This document shows, in pieces, positions 9,480 through 16,210 of a stretch of DNA of 64,000 nt. A program made the translations under genes and the position numbers. A model generated the notes under the pieces. The model was not told where the DNA came from and made no database searches. It saw only the letters and a program-made list of their open reading frames with translations. Source of the stretch: CAVVAL01 sp963740215 (GTDB lineage Bacteria; Actinomycetota; Actinomycetes; Mycobacteriales; Cryptosporangiaceae); contig CAVUDJ010000019.1 in NCBI GenBank assembly GCA_963740215.1, forward strand, positions 1,860,001 to 1,924,000, in the 5' to 3' direction. The first letter of the stretch is position 1, and each line of letters starts with the position of its first letter.

Positions 9480-9691
9480 CGGAGGCCTCCTTCCCCGTCA
9501 CTCACTCCACGCGCCCGGTGTGGGCGCGTGTGCCGCTGCGGGGGAAGGCACAGCGGCGGAGCCGGCCCAGGTGAGGCGCTTCCCCACGCCACACCCGGAC
9601 CAGCTGCCTCCCGCACCGCCAGCCGGGGGTCGATGCCGGTCGGCGGCGCGAGGTTCACGGGACGAGCCGCGACGCTCGTACCGTGCATCGT
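9480..9691. other. Intergenic leader of the mutasome operon
   Basis: 212 bp between the SOS box and the first gene of the minus-strand operon. I see no recognisable protein family. A minus-strand frame from an ATG at 9687, only five bases past the SOS box, stays open for 79 codons and overlaps the DUF6504 start in another frame. Its composition (runs of P, A, R) looks like GC-rich noise, so I do not call it a gene. Confidence 0.5.
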
Positions 9692-9707
9692 TCGAACATA
9701 CGTTCGA
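9692..9707. promoter_or_regulatory. SOS box (LexA operator)
   Basis: TCGAACATACGTTCGA is a perfect palindrome matching the actinobacterial LexA consensus TCGAAC-N4-GTTCGA. It lies between the divergent mutasome operon (minus strand) and the ASCH-like gene (plus strand). Control of imuA-imuB-dnaE2 by LexA is established in mycobacteria; control here is inferred from position. A TACAGT hexamer at 9716-9721 could be a plus-strand -10 element. Confidence 0.9.
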
Positions 9708-9845
9708 ACAACTCCTACAGTAAAGCGCGGGTACGACAGAACCGCAATGCCGGGACGGACACCTTTCACCGGAGCCCCCACACCCCCGCCACCAGCCCGT
9801 ACCGTCGGAACCGCCCCGGAAGGAGAGCACGGAGGTACGACAACT

Positions 9846-10421
9846 GTGCTGTTCCAACGACCGCTTCTCGACGGCCTCGCCGCCGGCACGATCACGCTCA
9901 CATTCCGTCGCTGGCGCCGACCGGCGGCACGCCCCGGCTCCCGGCACCGCTCCCCGATCGGCGTGATCGCGATCGAGGCGGTCGACCTGGTCACGACGGC
10001 CGAGATCACCGAGGACGACGCGCGCCGCGCCGGGTTCGGATCCCGCACCGAGCTCCTCGCCGACCTGGAGAAGTTCGGCGACGCGCCGATCCACCGGATC
10101 GCCCTCCACCTCGACGGCCCGGATCCGCGCATCGCCCTGCGGGAACAAGTCGCCATCACCGCCGACGAACGCGCCGAACTGGCACGACGCCTCGCCCGCT
10201 ACGACGCCGCCAGCCGGCACGGCCCGTGGACAGCGACAACGCTCCAACTCATCGCGGACCACCCCGCAGAGCGCGCCGAGGATCTGGCCGCACGGGTCGG
10301 GCGGGAGAAGCTGCCGTTCAAGGTCGACGTCCGCAAGTTGAAGGAGCTCGGGCTCACCGAGAGCCTGGAGACCGGCTACCGCCTCTCACCCCGCGGCGAG
10401 TCGTTCCTCCGCGAGGACTGA
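9846..10421 (+). CDS. ASCH-like domain protein with C-terminal helix-rich region
   Basis: 191 aa from a GTG at 9846; an AAGGAGAG stretch lies about 20 nt upstream. Residues 1-105 read as an ASCH/PUA-like fold: MLFQRPLLDGLAAGTITLTFRRWRRP, then IGVIAIEAVDLVTTAEITEDDARRAGF and IHRIALHLDGPDPRIALRE. ASCH domains are generally thought to bind RNA. The C-terminal about 80 residues look like a small winged-helix (TLQLIADHPAERAEDLAARVG...LKELGLTESLETGYRLSPRG). Function unknown. It diverges from the SOS-controlled operon, so it may respond to DNA damage; this is inference. Confidence 0.65.
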   Translation: MLFQRPLLDGLAAGTITLTFRRWRRPAARPGSRHRSPIGVIAIEAVDLVTTAEITEDDARRAGFGSRTELLADLEKFGDAPIHRIALHLDGPDPRIALREQVAITADERAELARRLARYDAASRHGPWTATTLQLIADHPAERAEDLAARVGREKLPFKVDVRKLKELGLTESLETGYRLSPRGESFLRED

Positions 10422-10440
10422 GCCAACTGCTGCGCCGTGA

Positions 10441-10510
10441 AACGGACTTGCGGGACAAACCAGGTCACACGCGCCCGACGTAGGCACGGCTTCCCGGAAA
10501 GTCCGGTTTG
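10441..10510 (+). repeat. Dispersed ~70-bp repeat, copy 1
   Basis: Starts AAACGGACTTGCGGG and ends GGCTTCCCGGAAAGTCCGG plus TTT. The ends are imperfect inverted repeats, so it can fold into a long hairpin. It lies 20 bp after the ASCH-like stop codon. Nearest relatives in this window are at 42292 (same strand) and 26813 (opposite strand). Confidence 0.8.
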
Positions 10511-10565
10511 CGCTGGTGCCCGACGGGCGCCGTTTGCGCCAGTGCGCTGGCACCGCCGAAGCGTA

Positions 10566-10584
10566 TCGTTGACTCAGTCAACGA
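10566..10584. promoter_or_regulatory. MarR-type operator
   Basis: TCGTTGACTCAGTCAACGA is a perfect 9-bp inverted repeat around a single base, ending 13 nt before the GTG of the MarR-GNAT gene. The core TTGACTnAGTCAA suits a MarR dimer and would also overlap a -35 region. Autoregulation is inferred from position. Confidence 0.75.
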
Positions 10585-10597
10585 ATTGGGGTGAGCC

Positions 10598-11503
10598 GTG
10601 ACCAGCGCAGTCGACACCGTCCGCAGTTTCAACCGGTTCTACACGCGCGTGATCGGCGTCCTGGGCGAGGGCCTACTCCGCTCGCGGTACTCCCTCACGG
10701 AGGTCCGGGTGCTGTTCGAGCTGGCCCAGCGTCAGGAGACCGAGGTCAGCGATCTGCGCCGCACCCTCGACCTCGACGCCGGCTACCTGAGCCGCATGCT
10801 CGCCCGCTTCGAGGCGGACGGGCTGGTGGCGCGGCGGAGATCGAGCCGGGACGCGCGACGCCAGACTGTCGGCCTCACCGGCACCGGCCGGGCGACGTTC
10901 GCGGAACTCGACCTGCTCGCTGCGGGAGAGATCCAGCAGTTGCTCGCGCCGCTGCCCAGCCACGACCAGCGCCGCCTGATCACCGCGATGGGCACGATCC
11001 GCCAACTGCTGGAGCCCGCACCGAGGACGTTCACCGTGCGCGACCTGAAGCCCGGCGACCTCGGCTGGGTCGTCCAACGCCACGGCGCCCTGTACGCCGA
11101 CGAGTACGGCTGGGACGCCAGCTTCGAGGCGCTCGTGGCGCGGATCGTCGCCGACTTCGCGGCCGACCACGACCCGGATCGTGAACGCGGCTGGATGGCG
11201 GAACTCAACGGCGAGCCGGTGGGCTGCGTCTTCTGCATGGCGAAGGACGCTCAAACCGCCCAGCTACGACTGCTGCTGGTGGAGCCGAGCGCGCGCGGAC
11301 TCGGCATCGGCGCAAGGCTCGTGGATGAGTGCCTGACGTTCGCCAGGAAGTCCGGGTACGGCCGGATCACGCTGTGGACCAACGACGTCCTGACCTCGGC
11401 GCGCCACCTCTACCAGCGCGCGGGCTTCACGCTGGACGAGGAGGCGCCGAACCACGCGTTCGGCCACGACCTGGTGAGCCAGGTCTGGTCACGCCCACTG
11501 TGA
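10598..11503 (+). CDS. MarR-family regulator fused to GNAT acetyltransferase
   Basis: 301 aa, two domains. Residues 1-145 form a MarR winged helix: SLTEVRVLFELAQRQETEVSDLRRTLDLDAGYLSRMLARF (in parts), wing RRRSSRDARRQTVGLT. Residues 150-301 form a GNAT domain with the acetyl-CoA loop RGLGIG (about 232-237) and the C-terminal SARHLYQRAGF motif. This fusion is common in actinobacteria; the acetyl acceptor is not known. The palindrome at 10566 immediately upstream is a likely self-operator. The GTG at 10598 follows GGGGTGAG. Confidence 0.88.
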   Translation: MTSAVDTVRSFNRFYTRVIGVLGEGLLRSRYSLTEVRVLFELAQRQETEVSDLRRTLDLDAGYLSRMLARFEADGLVARRRSSRDARRQTVGLTGTGRATFAELDLLAAGEIQQLLAPLPSHDQRRLITAMGTIRQLLEPAPRTFTVRDLKPGDLGWVVQRHGALYADEYGWDASFEALVARIVADFAADHDPDRERGWMAELNGEPVGCVFCMAKDAQTAQLRLLLVEPSARGLGIGARLVDECLTFARKSGYGRITLWTNDVLTSARHLYQRAGFTLDEEAPNHAFGHDLVSQVWSRPL

Positions 11504-11689
11504 CTTCCTGCCACCGCTGGGATCGTGAAGTCTGGCTCAATGCCGGTGACTAAGGGTGTCGATGAACGACCGGGAATTGGCGGCCCGGCTTCAGGCCCAT
11601 CGTCGCGAGAGTTGGGTTTCTTCCCTGACGGATGCGTGCAGCGAGTGCTGTACCAGCCGCTGGCGTCGACGAGACCGTCCATTGTCGAC

Positions 11690-11743
11690 TAGTCAGGGAA
11701 GGTAACCCTACGCCGCGGATCGTAGCGTTACGTTCCCCGACTA
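11690..11743. terminator. Long imperfect hairpin
   Basis: Arms 11690-11712 (TAGTCAGGGAAGGTAAC...) and 11721-11743 pair over 23 positions around an 8-nt loop (CCGCGGAT). The only mismatches fall at arm positions 6, 12 and 18, a regular six-base spacing. It may end the MarR-GNAT transcript, but it lies 190 bp after that stop codon and has no T-run. Confidence 0.55.
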
Positions 11744-11805
11744 ATCCAATGTGGACACCTGGCGGTGCCCGGTGAGAGCCGCGCAGCGAGCGCCGCGACC
11801 CAGGC

Positions 11806-11870
11806 AACTGTCGGGGAAATGGCGGCATCCTGCGCCCGGTTTGAGGACCACTGCCCCGACAGTCCGATTT
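11806..11870 (+). repeat. Dispersed ~70-bp repeat, copy 2
   Basis: Begins AACTGTCGGGGAAATGG and ends CCCCGACAGTCCGATTT. The outer ends are complementary (CTGTCGGGG with CCCCGACAG). It closely resembles the reverse complement of copies 5 (46139) and 6 (48682), and lies between two convergent genes. Confidence 0.75.
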
Positions 11871-11943
11871 CCCCGGCCGGCGGGTGCGCCAGTCACCAGC
11901 ATCGAGCCTGACTCGCCGATCCCACCGGTGGCGGTACGCGGGG

Positions 11944-12804
11944 TCAGTCGGCCGGGTGCATGTGCGGGCGTTGCGCCACGCCGACCTTGTGCTCGTGGCC
12001 GGGCCACGGAGCGCGGTAGACGCAGGTGTCGCAGTTCATCGCGAGGCTCTCCCCCAGCGCCTCGGTGTACCGCGCGAGCAGCAGCCGGGCGACGTCGTCG
12101 TGCGCTCCCAGCACGTCCGCCACCGCCGCACCCGCGGACGCAGCGGCCCGGGCCACGGACGACGGGAGCCGGCCAGGCGCGAGGAAGTACGGCGCGACCA
12201 CGATGTCCGAGTGGCCCAGGGCGCGAAGCCGGGCGACGGCGTCGGCGACCGTCGGCGTCGTCGCCGACGCGTACGCGACCTCGACCGGAGCCGAGCCGCC
12301 GCGGTACTCCCAGAGCAGCCGGGCGACCCGGTACACCTCGGCGTTCGCATCGGGGTCGGCGGCGCCCGCCGCGGTCAGCACCACCGCGGTCGAATCCACC
12401 GCACCTGCCGAAGCGAGTCGGGAGGACAGCGCGGAGAGGATCAGCGGGTCGGCCCCGAGCGGCCGCCCGTACACCACCCGGAACCCCGGGTACGACGAGC
12501 GCGCGAGCCGCACCGAGCCTGCGATGTCGCCCTTGCTGTGCGACGCGGCGGTGAGCAGCAGCGGCACGGCGGCCACGGCGGCGCCGGCATTGGCCAGCTC
12601 AGCCAGAGCGCGGTTCACCGACGGACGCTCGTGGTCGACGTACGCCAGCCGGACCGGCACGTCCGGAGCCAGCGCCCGCGCGCGGCCCATCAGCGCGTCC
12701 AGCTCCGCGATGCCGGCCGCATGAGCCGTTCCGTGCGCCACGGCGAGAAGCACGGGAGCGCCGGGGCGCCGGGTCCGCGGCGACGGCAGCGGGACGGCGG
12801 TCAC
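11944..12804 (-). CDS. Sirohydrochlorin chelatase (CbiX/SirB type)
   Basis: 286 aa. Inserts the metal into sirohydrochlorin to make siroheme, the cofactor of the sulfite reductase encoded at 16211. Two CbiX halves are visible: residues about 18-125 start VLLAVAHGTAHAAG, with PLLLTAASHSKGD; the second half has VAPYFLAPG. The C-terminal tail contains NCDTC and ends HMHPAD, a Cys/His metal-binding tail common in actinobacterial members. Its ATG overlaps the cysN stop by 4 bp, so it is the last gene of the cysCDN operon. Confidence 0.9.
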   Translation of the reverse strand: MTAVPLPSPRTRRPGAPVLLAVAHGTAHAAGIAELDALMGRARALAPDVPVRLAYVDHERPSVNRALAELANAGAAVAAVPLLLTAASHSKGDIAGSVRLARSSYPGFRVVYGRPLGADPLILSALSSRLASAGAVDSTAVVLTAAGAADPDANAEVYRVARLLWEYRGGSAPVEVAYASATTPTVADAVARLRALGHSDIVVAPYFLAPGRLPSSVARAAASAGAAVADVLGAHDDVARLLLARYTEALGESLAMNCDTCVYRAPWPGHEHKVGVAQRPHMHPAD

Positions 12805-14048
12805 GGCCCGGACACCATCCCGGCCGCCACGGTGGCGCCACTCGCCTCGTCGACCAGCAGGAACGAGCCGGTGCCACGGGACGCGCGGTACGAGTCGACG
12901 GCGACAGGCTCAGCGAGGCGGAGCGTCACGTCGCCGATGTCGTTGAGGGCGAGCGCGTCGGCGTCGAGGCGGTGGAGGGTGGCGACGTCGAGACGGTCAC
13001 GGATGGCGCCGACGATGGCCCGCACGTCGCGGGTGCCCGTGCGCAGCCGGAGCCGGTCGCCGGCCCGGACGGTGCGCTCGGCGACGACGCAGACCCGGCC
13101 GGCGAGTTCGCGGACCGGTGTCGGCGCGTCCTCGACGGCGGCGAGCAGGTCGCCCCGGCTGACGTCGATGTCGTCGGCGAGGCGGACGGCGACCGAGCGG
13201 CCGGTGCCGGCCTCGTCCAGCTCGCCGTCGAACGTGTCGATGCCGACCACCTTGGACCGGCGCCCGGACGGCAACGCGATGACCTCGTCACCCACACGCA
13301 GCACACCAGCGGCGACCCGGCCGGCGTACGCGCGGTAGTCGGGGTGGGCGGCCGAGCGGGGACGGATGACGAGCTGCACGGGGAGGCGGGCGCCGACGCC
13401 GCCGTTGCGGTCGCGTACCGGGACGGTTTCGAGGTGTTCGAGAAGCGTGGGGCCCGCATACCAGCCGAACCGGGCGGACCGCTCGACCACGTTGTCGCCG
13501 TGCAGGGCGGAGATCGGGATGGCGGTGACGGAGGAGATGCCGAGCTGGTTCGCGAGCACGTCGAAGTCGGCGACGATGCCGTCGTAGACGTCCTCGGCGA
13601 AGTCGACGAGGTCCATCTTGTTGACGGCGAGCACGACGTGGCCGACGCCGAGGAGGGCGGCCACGGCGGCGTGCCGGTGGGACTGCTCGACGAGTCCGTG
13701 GCGGGCGTCGACGAGGACCACGGCGACGTCGGCGGTGGAGGCGCCGGTGACCATGTTCCGCGTGTACTGGACGTGGCCGGGGGTGTCGGCGAGGACGAAC
13801 GAGCGGCGCGGCGTGCCGAAGTACCGGTAGGCGACGTCGATCGTGATGCCCTGCTCGCGCTCGGCGCGGAGCCCGTCGGTCAGGAGCGCGAGGTCAGTCG
13901 CGTCCAGCCCGCGCCGCCGCGACGCATCGGCAACAGCATCGAGCTGATCCGAGAAGATGCTCTTCGAATCGTGCAAGAACCGCCCGATAAGCGTCGACTT
14001 CCCATCATCGACCGACCCGGCCGTAGCAACCCTCAAAAGGTCAGTCAT
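12801..14048 (-). CDS. cysN: Sulfate adenylyltransferase subunit 1 (CysN)
   Basis: 415 aa. GTPase subunit of ATP sulfurylase, which with CysD makes adenylyl sulfate. EF-Tu-like G motifs are present: G1 GSVDDGKS (11-18), G3 DTPGH (about 88-92), G4 NKMD (about 141-144). The length matches CysN without a fused APS kinase, consistent with separate cysC upstream. The ATG at 14048 begins MTDLLRVATAG; the open frame extends upstream into the hairpin region but without a plausible start. Ribosome-binding site is weak. Confidence 0.95.
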   Translation of the reverse strand: MTDLLRVATAGSVDDGKSTLIGRFLHDSKSIFSDQLDAVADASRRRGLDATDLALLTDGLRAEREQGITIDVAYRYFGTPRRSFVLADTPGHVQYTRNMVTGASTADVAVVLVDARHGLVEQSHRHAAVAALLGVGHVVLAVNKMDLVDFAEDVYDGIVADFDVLANQLGISSVTAIPISALHGDNVVERSARFGWYAGPTLLEHLETVPVRDRNGGVGARLPVQLVIRPRSAAHPDYRAYAGRVAAGVLRVGDEVIALPSGRRSKVVGIDTFDGELDEAGTGRSVAVRLADDIDVSRGDLLAAVEDAPTPVRELAGRVCVVAERTVRAGDRLRLRTGTRDVRAIVGAIRDRLDVATLHRLDADALALNDIGDVTLRLAEPVAVDSYRASRGTGSFLLVDEASGATVAAGMVSGP

Positions 14049-14090
14049 CCCAATACCCGTCCCCAAGAGAAGCATTTGATCGAACCTGGA

Positions 14091-14186
14091 GCCCGCTGAG
14101 GCGCCACGATCGCAAGGCGGAGGCGGCGAGCTGGCCTGGAGGCCGCGAGCCGCCGACAACGCAGCGAGCGTGGTGCCTCAGCGGGC
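14091..14186. repeat. Large hairpin between cysD and cysN
   Basis: Outer 18-bp arms (14091-14108, starting GCCCGCTGAGGCGCCACG, and 14169-14186) pair with one mismatch; inside, a GGCGGC...GCCGCC stem adds structure. It fills most of the 145-bp gap between cysD and cysN in an otherwise tightly packed operon. It could be an internal processing or attenuation site, or a dispersed palindromic repeat. Confidence 0.65.
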
Positions 14187-14193
14187 CGCCCAC

Positions 14194-15111
14194 TTAGAAG
14201 TAGCCTTCGCGTTTGCGGTCTTCCATGGCGGCTTCGCTGGCACGGTCGTCCGCCCTCGTCGCGCCGCGCTCGGTGATGCGGCTGACGGCGGTCTCGGCGA
14301 TGACGGCCTGGACGTCGGCGGCGTCGGAGCGGACGGCGCCGGTGCAGGTGGCGTCGCCGACGGTGCGGTAGCGGACGGTCTCGGTGCGGACGGCCTCGCC
14401 GGCGCGCGGCGGGGTCCATTCGGTGACGCCGAGGAGCATGCCGTCACGCTCGACCACTTCACGCTGGTGGGCGTAGTAGATGCTGGGGACCTCGATGCGG
14501 TCCTGGGCGATGTAGCGCCAGATGTCGAGTTCGGTCCAGTTGGAGAGCGGGAAGATGCGGACGTGCTCGCCGGGGGCGATGCGGCCGTTGTAGAGGTCCC
14601 AGAGTTCGGGGCGCTGGTGGCGGGGGTCCCACTGGCCGAACTCGTCGCGGATGGAGAAGACGCGCTCCTTGGCGCGGGCCTTCTCCTCGTCGCGACGGGC
14701 GCCGCCGAGGACCGCGTCGAACTTGTTGGCGACGATGGCGTCGAGCAGGGTGACGGTCTGGAGCGGGTTGCGGGACTGGCCGGGGCGCTCGACGACGCGG
14801 CCGGTGTCGATGGACTCCTGGACGCTGGCGACGACGAGGTCGACGCCGAGGTCGGCGATGCGGCGGTCGCGGTACTCGATGACCTCGGGGAAGTTGTGCC
14901 CGGTGTCGACGTGCATGAGCGGGAACGGGATGCGGCCGGGGAAGAACGCCTTCTCGGCGAGGCGGAGCATGACGATCGAGTCCTTGCCGCCGCTGAACAG
15001 CAGCACGGGACGCTCGAACGTGCCGACCATCTCGCGGAGGATGTGGATGGACTCGTCTTCCAGCGCGGTGAGCGCCGCCGAGTCCGATCGCGTCGCGACG
15101 ACAGCCGTCAT
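14194..15111 (-). CDS. cysD: Sulfate adenylyltransferase subunit 2 (CysD)
   Basis: 305 aa. Catalytic subunit of ATP sulfurylase. The PP-loop SGGKDS is at 40-45; further family blocks are PLMHVDTGHNFPE, LGGARRDEEKARAKER, and the C-terminal GAVRSDA and DRASEAAMEDRKREGYF (a strongly conserved ending). Full length for the family. The ATG overlaps the cysC stop (ATGA), so translation of cysC and cysD is coupled. Confidence 0.96.
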   Translation of the reverse strand: MTAVVATRSDSAALTALEDESIHILREMVGTFERPVLLFSGGKDSIVMLRLAEKAFFPGRIPFPLMHVDTGHNFPEVIEYRDRRIADLGVDLVVASVQESIDTGRVVERPGQSRNPLQTVTLLDAIVANKFDAVLGGARRDEEKARAKERVFSIRDEFGQWDPRHQRPELWDLYNGRIAPGEHVRIFPLSNWTELDIWRYIAQDRIEVPSIYYAHQREVVERDGMLLGVTEWTPPRAGEAVRTETVRYRTVGDATCTGAVRSDAADVQAVIAETAVSRITERGATRADDRASEAAMEDRKREGYF

Positions 15112-15677
15112 GCGAGCCCCCTCGTGGTCAGCAGGTCCAGGACGTGGTTGACCGACTCGTCAACGTCCGACAGCTCGGTGCGGAGTACCAGGTCGGGAGC
15201 CGCGGGGGCCTCGTACACGTCGTCCACCCCGGTCAACCCCCTGATTTCGCCGTTCCGCTGTTTCGCGTACAGGCCCTTCACGTCACGAGCACTGCACACG
15301 TCTACTGGAGTCGCGACATGGACCTCCAGATACGGAACGCCGCTGGTGAGGTGCCGGTCACGCACTTCGGCCCTCGCGGATTCGTACGGAGAGATGACCG
15401 CGGCTAATACCAATACCCCATTGCGCGCGAGCAGGTCGGCCACGAACCCGATGCGCGAGATGTTCGTTTCCCGATCTTGACGGGTGAAGCCGAGGCCGGC
15501 GGAGAGGTGCTCGCGGACGGCGTCGCCGTCGAGGACCTCGACGCGGTGGCCGGCGGCCCGGAGGCGTTCCGCGGTGGCGTGGGCGATGGTGGTCTTACCT
15601 GCGCTGGGCAGGCCGGTCAGCCAGATCGTGGCGCCGGTTTGGGTAAGGCTGGGGGCTATCGCGACGGGGGTGGTCAT
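15108..15677 (-). CDS. cysC: Adenylyl-sulfate kinase (CysC)
   Basis: 189 aa. Phosphorylates APS to PAPS. Walker A GLPSAGKTT (22-30), then DGDAVREHLSAGLGFTRQDR, ISPYESAR, and VHVATPVDVCSARDVKGLYAK, all typical of APS kinase. The ATG at 15677 is chosen over an earlier in-frame start because AGGAGAC lies 7 nt upstream. Why APS kinase is kept next to a 4-Cys CysH is unclear; PAPS may be needed for sulfotransferases. First structural gene after the cysteine leader peptide. Confidence 0.94.
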   Translation of the reverse strand: MTTPVAIAPSLTQTGATIWLTGLPSAGKTTIAHATAERLRAAGHRVEVLDGDAVREHLSAGLGFTRQDRETNISRIGFVADLLARNGVLVLAAVISPYESARAEVRDRHLTSGVPYLEVHVATPVDVCSARDVKGLYAKQRNGEIRGLTGVDDVYEAPAAPDLVLRTELSDVDESVNHVLDLLTTRGLA

Positions 15678-15802
15678 CGCGTTGTCTCCTGACGACTGAG
15701 GCTGTGCGGACACGGGCGGCGTTGCGTCGGTCTCAGGGCGCCACACGGGCCAGGAAGGCGTGACCCGCGGCGGCATAGGCGCCCTGCGGATCAGGCTCGT
15801 CG

Positions 15803-15850
15803 CGCGACCACGTCGTCGCGGTGGGGATCTGACCCGCTCTCAGGCGGGTC
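15803..15850 (-). terminator. Possible attenuator hairpins after the cysC leader peptide
   Basis: GACCCGC (15831-15837) pairs with GCGGGTC (15844-15850) across the stop codon of the minus-strand leader peptide; a second hairpin, CGCGAC / GTCGCG, occupies 15803-15820. The first stem would be disrupted by a ribosome finishing the leader. No T-run follows, so attenuation of translation or Rho-dependent termination is as likely as an intrinsic terminator. Confidence 0.45.
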
Positions 15851-15920
15851 GACACACTGCGCTGGACACGCGGAGGAGGTCAACGTGCAGTCGCACGGTG
15901 AGGCGGGTTCCAGCGGACAT
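15840..15920 (-). CDS. Cysteine leader peptide upstream of cysC
   Basis: 26-aa frame from an ATG at 15920. The C-terminal half reads RLHVDLLRVSSAVCRPA, matching the widespread actinobacterial leader-peptide motif HVDLxRVxSAxC found before sulfur-metabolism genes. The single Cys codon near the end suggests that ribosome stalling on low cysteinyl-tRNA controls the cysC-cysD-cysN-chelatase operon. The pairing with a hairpin over the stop codon (15831-15850) supports this. Function is inferred from motif and position. Confidence 0.85.
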   Translation of the reverse strand: MSAGTRLTVRLHVDLLRVSSAVCRPA

Positions 15921-16034
15921 GGCAACGATGATCGCACATCGCGGACAACTCGCCAACCGTGAGCTGCGCCACGATACGGACAGTGCGTCTCATCATATGG
16001 CCAGTACAGCGAGCGTTGTGAGAGACTGGCCGGC
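15921..16034. promoter_or_regulatory. Divergent promoter region of the two sulfur operons
   Basis: 114 bp separate the start codons of the two opposing leader peptides, so both promoters and any shared operator must lie here. A GGCCAGT (15999-16005) / ACTGGCC (16025-16031) inverted repeat sits just before the plus-strand leader ATG. Neither leader has an obvious Shine-Dalgarno, which suggests leaderless transcripts. I cannot assign a regulator. Confidence 0.55.
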
Positions 16035-16118
16035 ATGACGAACCCCGGCGACCTGCTCCTGGTTGCCCGCCTGCATGTCGACCTGCAGCGGGTGATCAGC
16101 GCCGCCTGTCCGGCCTGA
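16035..16118 (+). CDS. Cysteine leader peptide upstream of sirA
   Basis: 27-aa frame from an ATG at 16035. It ends LHVDLQRVISAACPA, again the HVDLxRVxSAxC motif with the Cys three codons from the stop. It is the mirror image of the leader at 15840-15920 and precedes sirA by 92 bp. Likely role: cysteine-sensing leader for the sirA - zinc ribbon - cysH operon. Too short for similarity statistics; the motif and the paired arrangement are the evidence. Confidence 0.85.
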   Translation: MTNPGDLLLVARLHVDLQRVISAACPA

Positions 16119-16210
16119 CGGTTCCTCCGCGCCGGCTTTCGTTCGTCCGCTGACCTGCGCCCGTTTCCGGCGACGCGGCCACGGTCACCCCTGTTCCGAT
16201 AGGAATCTCC

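Larger units (their letters stand above)
11513..11932. repeat. 420-bp intergenic segment bounded by 42-bp inverted repeats
   Basis: The left end (11513-11554, starting GCCACCGCTGGGATCG) and the reverse complement of the right end (11891-11932, starting GCCACCGGTGGGATCG) agree at 35 of 42 positions by eye. The interior has no convincing gene. It contains a 23-bp-stem hairpin (11690-11743) and copy 2 of the dispersed repeat. It fills the gap between the convergent MarR-GNAT and chelatase genes. It could be a MITE or the relic of an insertion; no transposase remnant or target-site duplication is evident. Confidence 0.6.

Noticed and set aside
9449..9687. 79-codon minus-strand frame starting next to the SOS box
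   Set aside because: No ribosome-binding site, no similarity, and it overlaps the DUF6504 start; treated as chance.
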